Source of the DNA: Aliivibrio sp. S3MY1
GTDB taxonomy: Bacteria > Pseudomonadota > Gammaproteobacteria > Enterobacterales > Vibrionaceae
NCBI RefSeq assembly: GCF_028765575.1
Contig: NZ_JARACO010000014.1
Location: forward strand, 1-64,000
Length of the DNA: 64,000 bases
Direction: 5' to 3'
Made by a program: the position numbers and the translations under genes. Position 1 is the first letter of the stretch. Each line of letters begins with the position of its first letter. Under the pieces are notes generated by a model. It worked only from the letters and a program-made list of their open reading frames with translations. It was not told the origin of the DNA and ran no database searches. Below are positions 38,845 through 47,231 of the stretch, in pieces.

Positions 38845-39534
38845 TTATTTAATCTTAATCTCAATCGCATCATGACAACAGCGGGTCACCTGTAATAAAT
38901 AGCCTTTTTTATCGTTATTTATTGCAGATTGCTGAATATCCAACAACATACTTCCTGAGCTAATATTCAATATATCGGACTCAAATTCTGTCGCAGGAAT
39001 AACACCAAGTTTTAACGATAAGTTATAATTTTCTAAGCCATAATGCTCTTTCAGAAGCGCTATAACATTACTGTCATTATCCATATTTTTTAATGATGGA
39101 AATAATAACTCTGGCAGATACAGATATTGGACGGCTACCTTTCTGCCTTCTAGCATGATCAATCGACTGTACATTAGAACATAAGAAAAAGGGGCTAACT
39201 TTAATGTGTCAGCCACCATTTTAGGTGCTAATAGACGCTTTGAATCCAGTACTTTAATGCTATAAGATCTATTTTTTTGCTTACATACTAATGAAAGATC
39301 TATTTCGACAAGTGGATTAAACGCTAGAGCTTCCTTTGATACAAACCACCCTCTTCTCTCTTCTTTGTATACTTTCCCTGATAAAGCTAAATAGTTAAGC
39401 GCTTCACGTAACGTAATTCGAGTCGTTGAGAATGCTTCTGCTAATACTCTTTCCGAAGGAAGCTTATGCCCTGGTTCAAGCCTGCCACTCTCTATTTGCT
39501 CTTCTATGGCATCCTTTATTGTTAAATATTGCAT
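38845..39534 (-). CDS. GntR-family regulator with UTRA domain (HutC subfamily)
   Basis: A 229-residue DNA-binding protein. The N-terminal winged helix contains LEPGHKLPSERVLAEAFSTTRITLREALNYLALSGKVY (about 19-56), the GntR signature. The C-terminal UTRA-type ligand domain spans about 90-225 (YSRLIMLEGRKVAVQYLYLPELLFP). Its start lies 9 bases after the stop of the CysG-like gene, and its ribosome binding site AAGGAAAG lies in this gap, so the two form an operon. The ligand and targets are unknown; control of its own operon is the simplest guess. Confidence 0.88.
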   Translation of the reverse strand: MQYLTIKDAIEEQIESGRLEPGHKLPSERVLAEAFSTTRITLREALNYLALSGKVYKEERRGWFVSKEALAFNPLVEIDLSLVCKQKNRSYSIKVLDSKRLLAPKMVADTLKLAPFSYVLMYSRLIMLEGRKVAVQYLYLPELLFPSLKNMDNDSNVIALLKEHYGLENYNLSLKLGVIPATEFESDILNISSGSMLLDIQQSAINNDKKGYLLQVTRCCHDAIEIKIK

Positions 39535-39543
39535 CCACTTTCC

Positions 39544-40485
39544 TTAAAGTGTTGGCACATAGATATCACTTGATAAGTAGCTCTGTAATTTCTCATTGCG
39601 TACGAGATGACCTTTTTTCATTAAGATCGTAACTCTCACTTTTTCTCGTTCTGCTTGAGCCAAATATTCGACGATTTCTTGCTCTGAACTAACAAATAAT
39701 CGCTCTGCATCACGGCGACATAATTCAACAAATTCAGATGGACAATCTTCAAAGCAGATCACCCATTCGGCTTGTTGCATCAAGCGTAACGATTTCAACG
39801 TCAACATTTCTGTTTCTTGATGGTATTCAATCCAATTCCGTTCAGCCGTTGGTTCAATATTTTTTGACAGGTGCTGACTGAAAAGATGTTCAAGTTCATT
39901 ACGAGTTGTAAGTGTCTCTATTTCTGGCGCACGTAAAAAGGTTTCCCAAAACTTTCTTCTTTCGTCTACGATTAAAAAATGTTGTTTAATTACATTTCTT
40001 TTATCTGCGCCAAAATCAGCCAACATTGCTACTTTTGTTGATAATTGCGTTTCTATTTGCTCTCGTATGATACGAATCAACACTGGTGATGAGCCACCAC
40101 TGGATATCGCAACTTGCACTCGCCCGCGATTCACCATTGATGGGGTAATAAAATCGCAGTGTGGGGTATCATCTACAACATTCACTAAAATACGAGCGTC
40201 ATGTGCATCACGATAAACTTGATGATTTAGATCTGAATTATCCGTCGTTGCCCAAACTTGCACATATTCTTTTGTTAATAATTCACTATGGTAAAACCCT
40301 TTTATATAGTGAATTTTTCCTTCTTCTACATAATTCATCAAGTAGGATTTGATCGAAGGAGCGACCACAGTAATATCTGCATCTGCTTGCAATAGCATGT
40401 CAATCTTTCGACACGCAACTTCCCCACCACCAATGACTAAGACTGGTCGCTTTTGAATATCCATAAAAATGGGAAAATATCTCAT
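39544..40485 (-). CDS. CysG-like siroheme synthase N-terminal domain with a truncated methyltransferase remnant
   Basis: Residues 1-150 are the precorrin-2 dehydrogenase/sirohydrochlorin ferrochelatase domain: VLVIGGGEVACRKIDMLLQ (NAD binding), ATTDNSDLNHQVY, ILVNVVDDTPHCDFITPS (D in NVVD is the presumed catalytic position) and VAISSGGSSPVL. The dimerisation part follows to about 210. The last 100 residues line up with the start of the CysG uroporphyrinogen-III methyltransferase domain (LTLKSLRLMQQAE, then ELCRRDAERLFV, then VRVTILMKKGHL), but the GAGPGD loop, the GGDPFIFGRG loop and the whole second half are missing. Length is 313 against about 457 for CysG. It can make siroheme only from precorrin-2 supplied by another enzyme. 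Confidence 0.88.
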   Translation of the reverse strand: MRYFPIFMDIQKRPVLVIGGGEVACRKIDMLLQADADITVVAPSIKSYLMNYVEEGKIHYIKGFYHSELLTKEYVQVWATTDNSDLNHQVYRDAHDARILVNVVDDTPHCDFITPSMVNRGRVQVAISSGGSSPVLIRIIREQIETQLSTKVAMLADFGADKRNVIKQHFLIVDERRKFWETFLRAPEIETLTTRNELEHLFSQHLSKNIEPTAERNWIEYHQETEMLTLKSLRLMQQAEWVICFEDCPSEFVELCRRDAERLFVSSEQEIVEYLAQAEREKVRVTILMKKGHLVRNEKLQSYLSSDIYVPTL

Positions 40486-40868
40486 TACTGCTTTTATCCT
40501 TACGTTTTATGTTCTTGACTCACTATACCTTGCTTTAACAAAAGAAGGTATTTATTCACTATTTTGTTCATTTTGACTTAACAGATTCAAAAAATAAATA
40601 AATTAACAATATTGTTACATCCATAGATGTAAGACCAGATAAATTACACTATATAAAGTTAATATTGCAGTTCAATCAACTATATTTTTTAGAAAATACA
40701 GATCTCTTTGCCTATAATTTAGATGACACATAATTTCACAAACAGATAACAATTCTATATATTTTAAATGTAGTTACTCATAATCTGAGCGACCCGTTAC
40801 CAAATGGACAACACAACACAATAGATTGTGATACGCCAATTCAATAATGGATTACAAGGAAGACACAG
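40486..40868. other. Intergenic region upstream of aapJ
   Basis: About 380 AT-rich bases between the divergent CysG-like gene and aapJ. It must hold promoters for both. No clear operator, hairpin or small ORF was recognised. Confidence 0.5.
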
Positions 40869-41897
40869 ATGAAATTTAAAACGACCTCACTCTATGCTGC
40901 ACTTACCGCTTCGGCATTGCTGCTATCAACACAAGCTGTTGCTGCAAACGGTACATTAGAAAAAGTGAAAAAAAATGGATATTTACAATGTGGTGTTAGT
41001 ACCGGCCTTCCAGGCTTTTCAAACCCAAACTCAAAAGGTGAATGGGAAGGTATTGATGTAGAATTCTGTCAAGCGGTTGCCGCCGCTGTTTTAGGCGATA
41101 AATCAAAAGTTAAATATGTACCTCTAACTGCAAAAGAACGCTTTACTGCACTGCAATCGGGTGAGATTGACGTTCTTTCTCGTAATACAACATGGACGCT
41201 ACACCGTGACACGTCTTTAGGTTTAAATTTTGTCGGTGTTAATTACTATGATGGTCAAGGTTTCATGGTGAAAAAAGAGCTTGGTTTAACCAGTGCAAAA
41301 GAACTTGATGGTGCATCTGTTTGTGTTCAATCAGGAACCACAACAGAGCTTAACCTTGCCGATTACTTCCGTAACAATGACATGGAATACAAACCTGTCG
41401 TATTTGATACCGCAGCACAAACCTCTAAAGGTTTTGATGCGGGTCGATGTGATGTATTAACCACTGACCAATCTGGTTTATATGCACTTCGTTTGAATCT
41501 AAAAGATCCAAAAACAGCACAAGTATTACCTGAAATCATTTCAAAAGAACCACTAGGCCCTGTTGTTCGCCAAGGTGATGACCAATGGTTCAACATCAAC
41601 AAATGGGTACTAAATGCAATGATTAATGCTGAAGAATACGGCATTAACTCTAAGAATGCAGACCAAATGCTAAAATCAAAAGATCCAAACATTAAACGTA
41701 TTCTTGGCGTTGATGGCCCTAAAGGTAAAGGCTTAGGGATCCGTGATGATTGGGGCTACCAAGTCGTGAAACAAGTAGGTAACTACGGTGAAAGTTTTGA
41801 GCGTACCGTTGGTGAAGGGTCTCCTCTACAAATCTCACGTGGCGTAAATGCACTGTGGAACGCAGGCGGTTTCATGTACGCCGCACCAATTCGTTAA
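40869..41897 (+). CDS. aapJ: General L-amino-acid ABC transporter, periplasmic binding protein
   Basis: A 342-residue precursor with a signal peptide (about 1-25, cleavage after AVA) and a family-3 solute-binding fold. GYLQCGVSTGLPGFSNPNSKGEWEGIDVEFCQAVAAAVLG (about 37-76) and SGEIDVLSRNTTWTLHRDT are typical of AapJ/BztA proteins, which bind a broad range of polar L-amino acids including glutamate, glutamine and aspartate. AAGGAAGA precedes the ATG. It is the first gene of aapJQMP. A hairpin after its stop may keep its transcript more abundant than the membrane genes, which suits a binding protein. Confidence 0.92.
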   Translation: MKFKTTSLYAALTASALLLSTQAVAANGTLEKVKKNGYLQCGVSTGLPGFSNPNSKGEWEGIDVEFCQAVAAAVLGDKSKVKYVPLTAKERFTALQSGEIDVLSRNTTWTLHRDTSLGLNFVGVNYYDGQGFMVKKELGLTSAKELDGASVCVQSGTTTELNLADYFRNNDMEYKPVVFDTAAQTSKGFDAGRCDVLTTDQSGLYALRLNLKDPKTAQVLPEIISKEPLGPVVRQGDDQWFNINKWVLNAMINAEEYGINSKNADQMLKSKDPNIKRILGVDGPKGKGLGIRDDWGYQVVKQVGNYGESFERTVGEGSPLQISRGVNALWNAGGFMYAAPIR

Positions 41898-41932
41898 TCA
41901 GCCAATAATAAAGATAAGTAACACAATTTTAT

Positions 41933-41954
41933 GGGGTGAATTTTCACCCCTTTT
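41933..41954 (+). terminator. Hairpin between aapJ and aapQ (leaky terminator or processing site)
   Basis: GGGGTGA paired with TCACCCC, 4-base loop, then TTTT. It stands between the binding-protein gene and the permease genes on the same strand. Confidence 0.65.
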
Positions 41955-41981
41955 AATCAATGGATTTAAGGTTGTCGTTGT

Positions 41982-43148
41982 ATGTCATCTAAAAATAAAA
42001 ACCTCTTTTATAATCCAACATTTCGTGCGATTTTATTCCAAGTGATAGCGGTTGCTGCACTTGTATTTTTCTTTTATTCCATAGTTAACAATGCATTATC
42101 CAATTTAGAATCTCGTGGTATCGCGACTGGTCTTGGTTTTTTAAATCAAGAGGCTGGCTTTGGTATTGGTTTATCTTTAGTGGAGTATGATGAAACACAT
42201 ACCTATGGACGCACTTTTATTGTTGGGCTTTTAAACACTGCATTAGTCTCTATTTTAGGGATTTTATTTGCGACTGTACTCGGATTTACCGTTGGTATTG
42301 CTCGATTATCTAGCAACTGGCTCGTCAGTCGATGCGCAGCTGTCTACATAGAAATATTCCGAAACATCCCGCTTTTATTACAAATTTTCTTTTGGTATTT
42401 CGCTGTTTTACAAGCACTTCCATCCCCACGTCAAAGTTTAAGTTTAGGTGAAAGCGTATTCTTAAATGTTCGTGGATTATTCTTTCCTGGACCTATATTT
42501 GAAGAAGGTTCTAACCTTATCGGCATGGCCGTAATTATTGCGATTGTCTTTATTATCTTTTTATCTAAATGGGCAAAGAACAAACAAACGCTTACGGGTC
42601 AACAAACCCCTTTGCTTCGATATTCATTACTAGCCCTTATTGGTTTACCAACAGTAGCTTACTTTATTTCAGGAATGCCTATTTCCATTGATTACCCAGA
42701 ACTTAAAGGATTTAACTTTAAAGGGGGCATCAGTATTATCCCAGAGTTAGCCGCATTAGTTGTGGCATTAAGTGTTTATACTGCTTCTTTTATTGCAGAG
42801 ATTGTACGTTCAGGTATTAATGCGGTTAGCCATGGGCAAACAGAAGCAGCAATGGCTTTAGGTTTACCTAGAAATAAAACACTAAAACTTGTTGTTATCC
42901 CACAAGCGATGCGCATCATTATTCCCCCTCTAACAAGTCAATACTTGAACTTAACAAAAAACTCCTCATTAGCAATGGCTATTGGTTATCCTGATTTAGT
43001 GTCAGTATTTGCAGGTACTACGTTAAACCAAACAGGGCAAGCTATTGAGATCATCACAATGACAATGGCGGTTTATCTAACCTTAAGCCTATTGACCTCA
43101 TTTTTGATGAATATTTATAACAGTAAAGTCGCACTGGTTGAGAGGTAA
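41982..43148 (+). CDS. aapQ: General L-amino-acid ABC transporter, permease AapQ
   Basis: A 388-residue inner-membrane permease with about eight hydrophobic helices. The HisM-type motif EAAMALGLPRNKTLKLVVIPQAMRIIIPPL (about 287-316) is the EAA loop that docks on the ATPase. YIEIFRNIPLLLQIFFWYFAVLQALPSPRQS and the long insertion after it are characteristic of AapQ/BztB rather than of short His/Glu permeases. Its stop lies 2 bases before aapM, so the two permeases are translated together. Confidence 0.92.
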   Translation: MSSKNKNLFYNPTFRAILFQVIAVAALVFFFYSIVNNALSNLESRGIATGLGFLNQEAGFGIGLSLVEYDETHTYGRTFIVGLLNTALVSILGILFATVLGFTVGIARLSSNWLVSRCAAVYIEIFRNIPLLLQIFFWYFAVLQALPSPRQSLSLGESVFLNVRGLFFPGPIFEEGSNLIGMAVIIAIVFIIFLSKWAKNKQTLTGQQTPLLRYSLLALIGLPTVAYFISGMPISIDYPELKGFNFKGGISIIPELAALVVALSVYTASFIAEIVRSGINAVSHGQTEAAMALGLPRNKTLKLVVIPQAMRIIIPPLTSQYLNLTKNSSLAMAIGYPDLVSVFAGTTLNQTGQAIEIITMTMAVYLTLSLLTSFLMNIYNSKVALVER

Positions 43149-43150
43149 TC

Positions 43151-44248
43151 ATGAGCATACATCAATTTCAGCCAGATCTTCCGCCACCAGCAAACACGGT
43201 GGGCGCAGTAACTTGGCTTAAGAAACATCTATTTAACGGCCCTATTAATTCAATTCTAACTATTACTATTGCGTATTTAGCATTTAGTGGTCTGTGGAAT
43301 ACAGTCAACTGGGCTTTAATCAATGCCGATTGGATAGGAACAACACGTGATGCCTGCTCAAGTGAAGGGGCTTGTTGGGTAATGATCAACGTTCGTTGGG
43401 ACCAGTTCATGTATGGCTTCTACCCTACTGATGAATTATGGCGACCTCAGTTATTTTATGGTCTGCTAGCTATCTTTGTAGCCCTACTCGCTTACGAACA
43501 TACACCTAAGAAATTTGCAATTTGGTTAGTCTTTGTAAACATCTTTCCATTCTTTGCAGCCTTCTTATTGTATGGCGGCGTATTTGGACTACCTGTCGTT
43601 GATACTCACCTTTGGGGTGGGTTATTAATTACTCTGGTTATTGCCATCGTGGGGATCGTTGTTTCACTTCCTATTGGCGTTGCTCTTGCGCTAGGCCGCC
43701 GCTCTGAAATGCCGATAATTCGCAGCATGTGTACCGTTTATATTGAGATTTGGCGTGGTGTTCCATTAATCACAGTTCTCTTTATGGCTTCGGTTATGCT
43801 TCCACTGTTTTTATCTGAAGGTATGGAGCTAGATAAACTCTTTAGAGCACTCATTGGTGTGGTTTTATTTAGTGCTGCATATATGGCTGAAGTGGTTCGT
43901 GGCGGATTACAAGCAATACCAAACGGTCAATATGAAGCAGCGGATGCACTTGGATTGGGCTATTGGAAAAAGATGCGCTTAATCATCTTGCCACAAGCAT
44001 TAAAAATCACAATTCCTTCTATTGTGAATACTTTCATTGGCTTATTTAAAGATACAAGTCTGGTACTTATTATCGGTATGTTTGATGTGCTCGGTATTGG
44101 CCAAGCCGCAAATACCGATCCTGAGTGGTTAGGGTTTTCAACAGAAAGTTATGTCTTTGTCGCTTTGGTTTTCTGGGTGTTCTGTTTCTCTATGTCGAGA
44201 TACTCCATCTATTTAGAAAACAAACTTCATACAGGCCACAAGCGATAA
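43151..44248 (+). CDS. aapM: General L-amino-acid ABC transporter, permease AapM
   Basis: A 365-residue inner-membrane permease, partner of AapQ. It has helices at about 32-52 and 98-145, a core permease region from about 150, the motif YIEIWRGVPLITVLFMASVMLPLF, and the EAA loop GQYEAADALGLGYWKKMRLIILPQALKITIPSI (about 258-290). GAGAGGTAA, partly from the aapQ stop region, serves as ribosome binding site. It is followed 24 bases later by aapP. Confidence 0.92.
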   Translation: MSIHQFQPDLPPPANTVGAVTWLKKHLFNGPINSILTITIAYLAFSGLWNTVNWALINADWIGTTRDACSSEGACWVMINVRWDQFMYGFYPTDELWRPQLFYGLLAIFVALLAYEHTPKKFAIWLVFVNIFPFFAAFLLYGGVFGLPVVDTHLWGGLLITLVIAIVGIVVSLPIGVALALGRRSEMPIIRSMCTVYIEIWRGVPLITVLFMASVMLPLFLSEGMELDKLFRALIGVVLFSAAYMAEVVRGGLQAIPNGQYEAADALGLGYWKKMRLIILPQALKITIPSIVNTFIGLFKDTSLVLIIGMFDVLGIGQAANTDPEWLGFSTESYVFVALVFWVFCFSMSRYSIYLENKLHTGHKR

Positions 44249-44272
44249 TTAACAGAATTCAAGGATGTAGTT

Positions 44273-45022
44273 ATGACAACTCAACAAGATTATATGATTA
44301 AGTTAGATGACATGAACAAATGGTATGGCGAATTTCATGTGCTTAAGAACATCAACTTACAAGTAAAAAAAGGCGAAAAGATTGTTATTTGTGGCCCTTC
44401 AGGCTCGGGGAAATCAACCATGATCCGCTGTATTAACCGTCTAGAAGAACACCAAAAGGGACATATTTACGTTTCAGGTACAGAACTTACCGAAGACTTA
44501 AAGAATATAGAAGCAGTACGTAGAGAAGTCGGTATGTGTTTCCAGCACTTCAACCTCTTCCCTCACCTAACGGTACTTGAAAATTGTACCTTAGCCCCTA
44601 TTTGGGTAAAGAAAATGCCAAAAGCAGAAGCGGAAGCATTAGCAATGCAATTTCTTGAACGTGTAAAAATCCCAGATCAAGCCGATAAATATCCAGGTCA
44701 ACTGTCTGGTGGGCAACAACAGCGTGTAGCGATAGCTCGCTCGCTGTGTATGAATCCACAAGTGATGTTATTTGATGAACCAACATCAGCGCTCGATCCT
44801 GAAATGGTACGCGAAGTACTTGATGTTATGGTTGAACTCGCCGATGAAGGGATGACGATGCTATGTGTAACTCATGAGATGGGGTTTGCTAAAGAAGTCG
44901 CCGATCGGGTAATTTTCATGGATGCTGGAGAGATTATTGAAGAAAATAATCCCGTCGATTTCTTTGAAAATCCACAATCTGATAGAACTCAACTATTCTT
45001 AAGTCAGATCTTGCATCACTAA
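44273..45022 (+). CDS. aapP: General L-amino-acid ABC transporter, ATPase AapP
   Basis: A 249-residue cytosolic ABC ATPase of the polar amino acid group. Walker A is GPSGSGKST (about 41-49), Q-loop [16 protein letters not shown], signature [15 protein letters not shown] (about 144-158), Walker [16 protein letters not shown] and H-loop [17 protein letters not shown]. All catalytic residues are intact. AAGGATG precedes the ATG. It ends the aapJQMP operon. Confidence 0.95.
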   Translation: MTTQQDYMIKLDDMNKWYGEFHVLKNINLQVKKGEKIVICGPSGSGKSTMIRCINRLEEHQKGHIYVSGTELTEDLKNIEAVRREVGMCFQHFNLFPHLTVLENCTLAPIWVKKMPKAEAEALAMQFLERVKIPDQADKYPGQLSGGQQQRVAIARSLCMNPQVMLFDEPTSALDPEMVREVLDVMVELADEGMTMLCVTHEMGFAKEVADRVIFMDAGEIIEENNPVDFFENPQSDRTQLFLSQILHH

Positions 45023-45049
45023 AATCACTAGGTTATCTCGAAGAGTAAG

Positions 45050-45085
45050 ACAAAAAACAGTGATCGTTTGATTACTGGTTTTTGT
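45050..45085 (+). terminator. Terminator of the aap operon
   Basis: An imperfect stem, AAAAACAGTGATC with GATTACTGGTTTTT, has a 4-base loop and lies about 30 bases after the aapP stop. Confidence 0.6.
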
Positions 45086-45246
45086 TACAGATGCTTACAA
45101 AGTACACAAGCTAAGTTAATGCACTGATGTAAAATGGTTTCTAGCTCAATTAATTCAGTTCAAAAATTAGAACTTACTTGATTTTTTGAACTATAGGCAC
45201 CATAACTGTCTATATATTTATGTCTGTCCATTCCAAGGGGAATACG

Positions 45247-45909
45247 ATGAATAATCAAATGTTCGGCCAAACTCATACACAAGAGTCGGCTCTACAAACA
45301 AATAAAGTATTACGTAATACTTATTTCTTACTGTCTATGACACTGTTATGGTCAGCGCTTGTTGCTGGTGTATCAATGGCTCTGAATTTACCTCGTCCAG
45401 GTATTATCATTATGCTTGTTGGTTTCTACGGACTATTGTTCCTAACAGAGAAAAACCGTAACAACAGCATGGGTCTTGTATTTACCTTCTTATTTACTGG
45501 TTTCTTAGGTTATACCATTGGTCCAATCCTAAACATGTACATTGGTGCAGGTATGGGCGATGTTATCCTAACGGCTCTTGGCGGTACGGCATTATCATTC
45601 ATGGCAGCATCAGCTTACGCATTAACAACTAAGCGTGATTTATCATTCCTTAACGGTGTGCTAATGGCTGGTTTCGTTGTGCTTCTAATTGGTATGGTTG
45701 CGAATATCTTCCTACAAATGCCTTTATTACACCTTGCGATGAGCGCTATGTTCATTCTTTTCTCTACTGGTGCGATTCTGCTTACAACACAATCAATCAT
45801 CCGTGGTGGTGAAACAAGCTACATCTCAGCAACGATTACGCTGTATGTTTCTATCTACAACATCTTCATCAGCCTACTAAGTATTCTTGGTATTATGCGT
45901 GATGATTAA
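45247..45909 (+). CDS. Bax inhibitor-1 family membrane protein, YccA-like
   Basis: A 220-residue inner-membrane protein with seven hydrophobic helices and no signal peptide. The pattern (LRNTYFLLSMTLLWSALVAGVSM, GGTALSFMAASAYALTTKRDLSFLNGVLMAG, SIYNIFISLLSILGI) matches E. coli YccA, a regulator of the FtsH protease, and the wider BI-1/TMBIM family. I start at the ATG at 45247 because AAGGGGA lies 5 bases before it; the upstream ATG at 45220 has no such site. It is monocistronic, with a strong terminator. Confidence 0.9.
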   Translation: MNNQMFGQTHTQESALQTNKVLRNTYFLLSMTLLWSALVAGVSMALNLPRPGIIIMLVGFYGLLFLTEKNRNNSMGLVFTFLFTGFLGYTIGPILNMYIGAGMGDVILTALGGTALSFMAASAYALTTKRDLSFLNGVLMAGFVVLLIGMVANIFLQMPLLHLAMSAMFILFSTGAILLTTQSIIRGGETSYISATITLYVSIYNIFISLLSILGIMRDD

Positions 45910-45932
45910 TCGATAAATATGTCGATGAGCAT

Positions 45933-45966
45933 AAAAAATGCCAGCCCTCACCGGCTGGCATTTTTG
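45933..45966. terminator. Terminator after the YccA-like gene
   Basis: Stem AAATGCCAGCC with GGCTGGCATTT, 6-base loop, flanked by A and T runs, so it can serve both convergent genes. Confidence 0.88.
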
Positions 45967-46017
45967 TATCTATTAATTTGACATCTACTGATTTAGTTAC
46001 AACCTTAAGAAATAAAT

Positions 46018-47043
46018 CTAGTTGGTATACATTGCACACTCATCATTAATATCTTCTGTCGGAAAGTAATTTTCTCTTACATAGAACTTATTAAGTAAAC
46101 GAATTACCGAATGTTTCTTTGCTGGCTTTTCATCCATCAGTCCATGTAACTTACGAGCCACATTTTGAATCGTTAATAGATTTTCTAAAGGCAAACTGGC
46201 TTCTAAGTCATTCTTTAAACTATGTGCCTCTTCATAGCCATTAGCAACCGCAAGATAAGCCCAAATATAAGCAACCGCATTATGAGAAGAAGATATTTTT
46301 TGATTGTATTGAGCAGAACGAAGTTGTGACTCCGGGCTTTTAAGCTCCCCTCCACGCTCTGTCCAATAAATCGCTTTGTAAATATTCTTCTTTATCCCTA
46401 TACCATGGTAATAACAAGAACTGACAGTAACCATCGCCTTTGGATCGTCTTGATAAGCCGCTCTCAACATCCAATAAAACCCTTCAGGGTGACCATCTTG
46501 AAGCTTTTGATACCATTGAGCGAGAAAAAGCTGGGCCTCTAAATGATCATTTAATGCTAATGCCGTAATAGTTTGAGTGCCAAGTTCAATATTTTTTTCG
46601 CAACCAATTCCTTCAAGATAAAGCTTGCCTAACTTAAATGTTGAACTCTGCTTACCTTTTGAATCACCTAATCGAGCATCCCAATATTTTGACTTTTCAC
46701 CAGAGTTAGGATCATCATAGTTGTTATCATAAAGACGAACTAATGCATAGAACGCCTGTTGACTATTTTGCTCTGCTGCTTTGAGATACCATTTAATGGC
46801 TCCGTTTTGGTCGACTAATTCTAGATCGGATCCCAAGGCAAGCTGAGCGGTGATATTGCCTTTATTTGCACGCTCAATCTTATCTTTTCTGTCTATTTCA
46901 TCATCAAAAATAACGATAGGAGAAGAAGGCGAATAATTGCTTCTTCGTTGCGCCGCTAATGTTTTTTTCTTTTCAACTGATTGAAAGTGCAAAATCATAA
47001 CAATTAAGCAAATTACGCCAGTAAAAAATAGGAACCAATACAT
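46018..47043 (-). CDS. Membrane-anchored Sel1-repeat protein
   Basis: A 341-residue protein with one N-terminal helix (about 2-19) and no cleavage site, so it is probably anchored in the inner membrane with the rest on one side. Sel1-like repeats cover about 58-275: ANKGNITAQLALGSDLELVDQNGAIKWYLKAAEQNSQQAFYAL, then AFKLGKLYLEGIGCEKNIELG and KAMVTVSSCYYHGIGIKKNIYKAIYWTERGGE. These are protein-binding scaffolds. It diverges from the ATPase-like/MscS pair with about 190 bases between, and another Sel1 protein lies beyond that pair, which hints at a shared process. Confidence 0.82.
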   Translation of the reverse strand: MYWFLFFTGVICLIVMILHFQSVEKKKTLAAQRRSNYSPSSPIVIFDDEIDRKDKIERANKGNITAQLALGSDLELVDQNGAIKWYLKAAEQNSQQAFYALVRLYDNNYDDPNSGEKSKYWDARLGDSKGKQSSTFKLGKLYLEGIGCEKNIELGTQTITALALNDHLEAQLFLAQWYQKLQDGHPEGFYWMLRAAYQDDPKAMVTVSSCYYHGIGIKKNIYKAIYWTERGGELKSPESQLRSAQYNQKISSSHNAVAYIWAYLAVANGYEEAHSLKNDLEASLPLENLLTIQNVARKLHGLMDEKPAKKHSVIRLLNKFYVRENYFPTEDINDECAMYTN

Positions 47044-47231
47044 ATATAAATATCATCAAAAGAGGAATACATTTTCATCCTATATTCTAATTGCTTTCCG
47101 TACCAATTAGAATTAATACCTTTTGAAAAATAGGTTTATCTTTATATTTTCATCTCCATTCCTAGCTTTGTTACTGGTTTTTTTTTAAAAATTCACTAAG
47201 GTAATATTAAACTACTCTTTATTGGGGCCAT

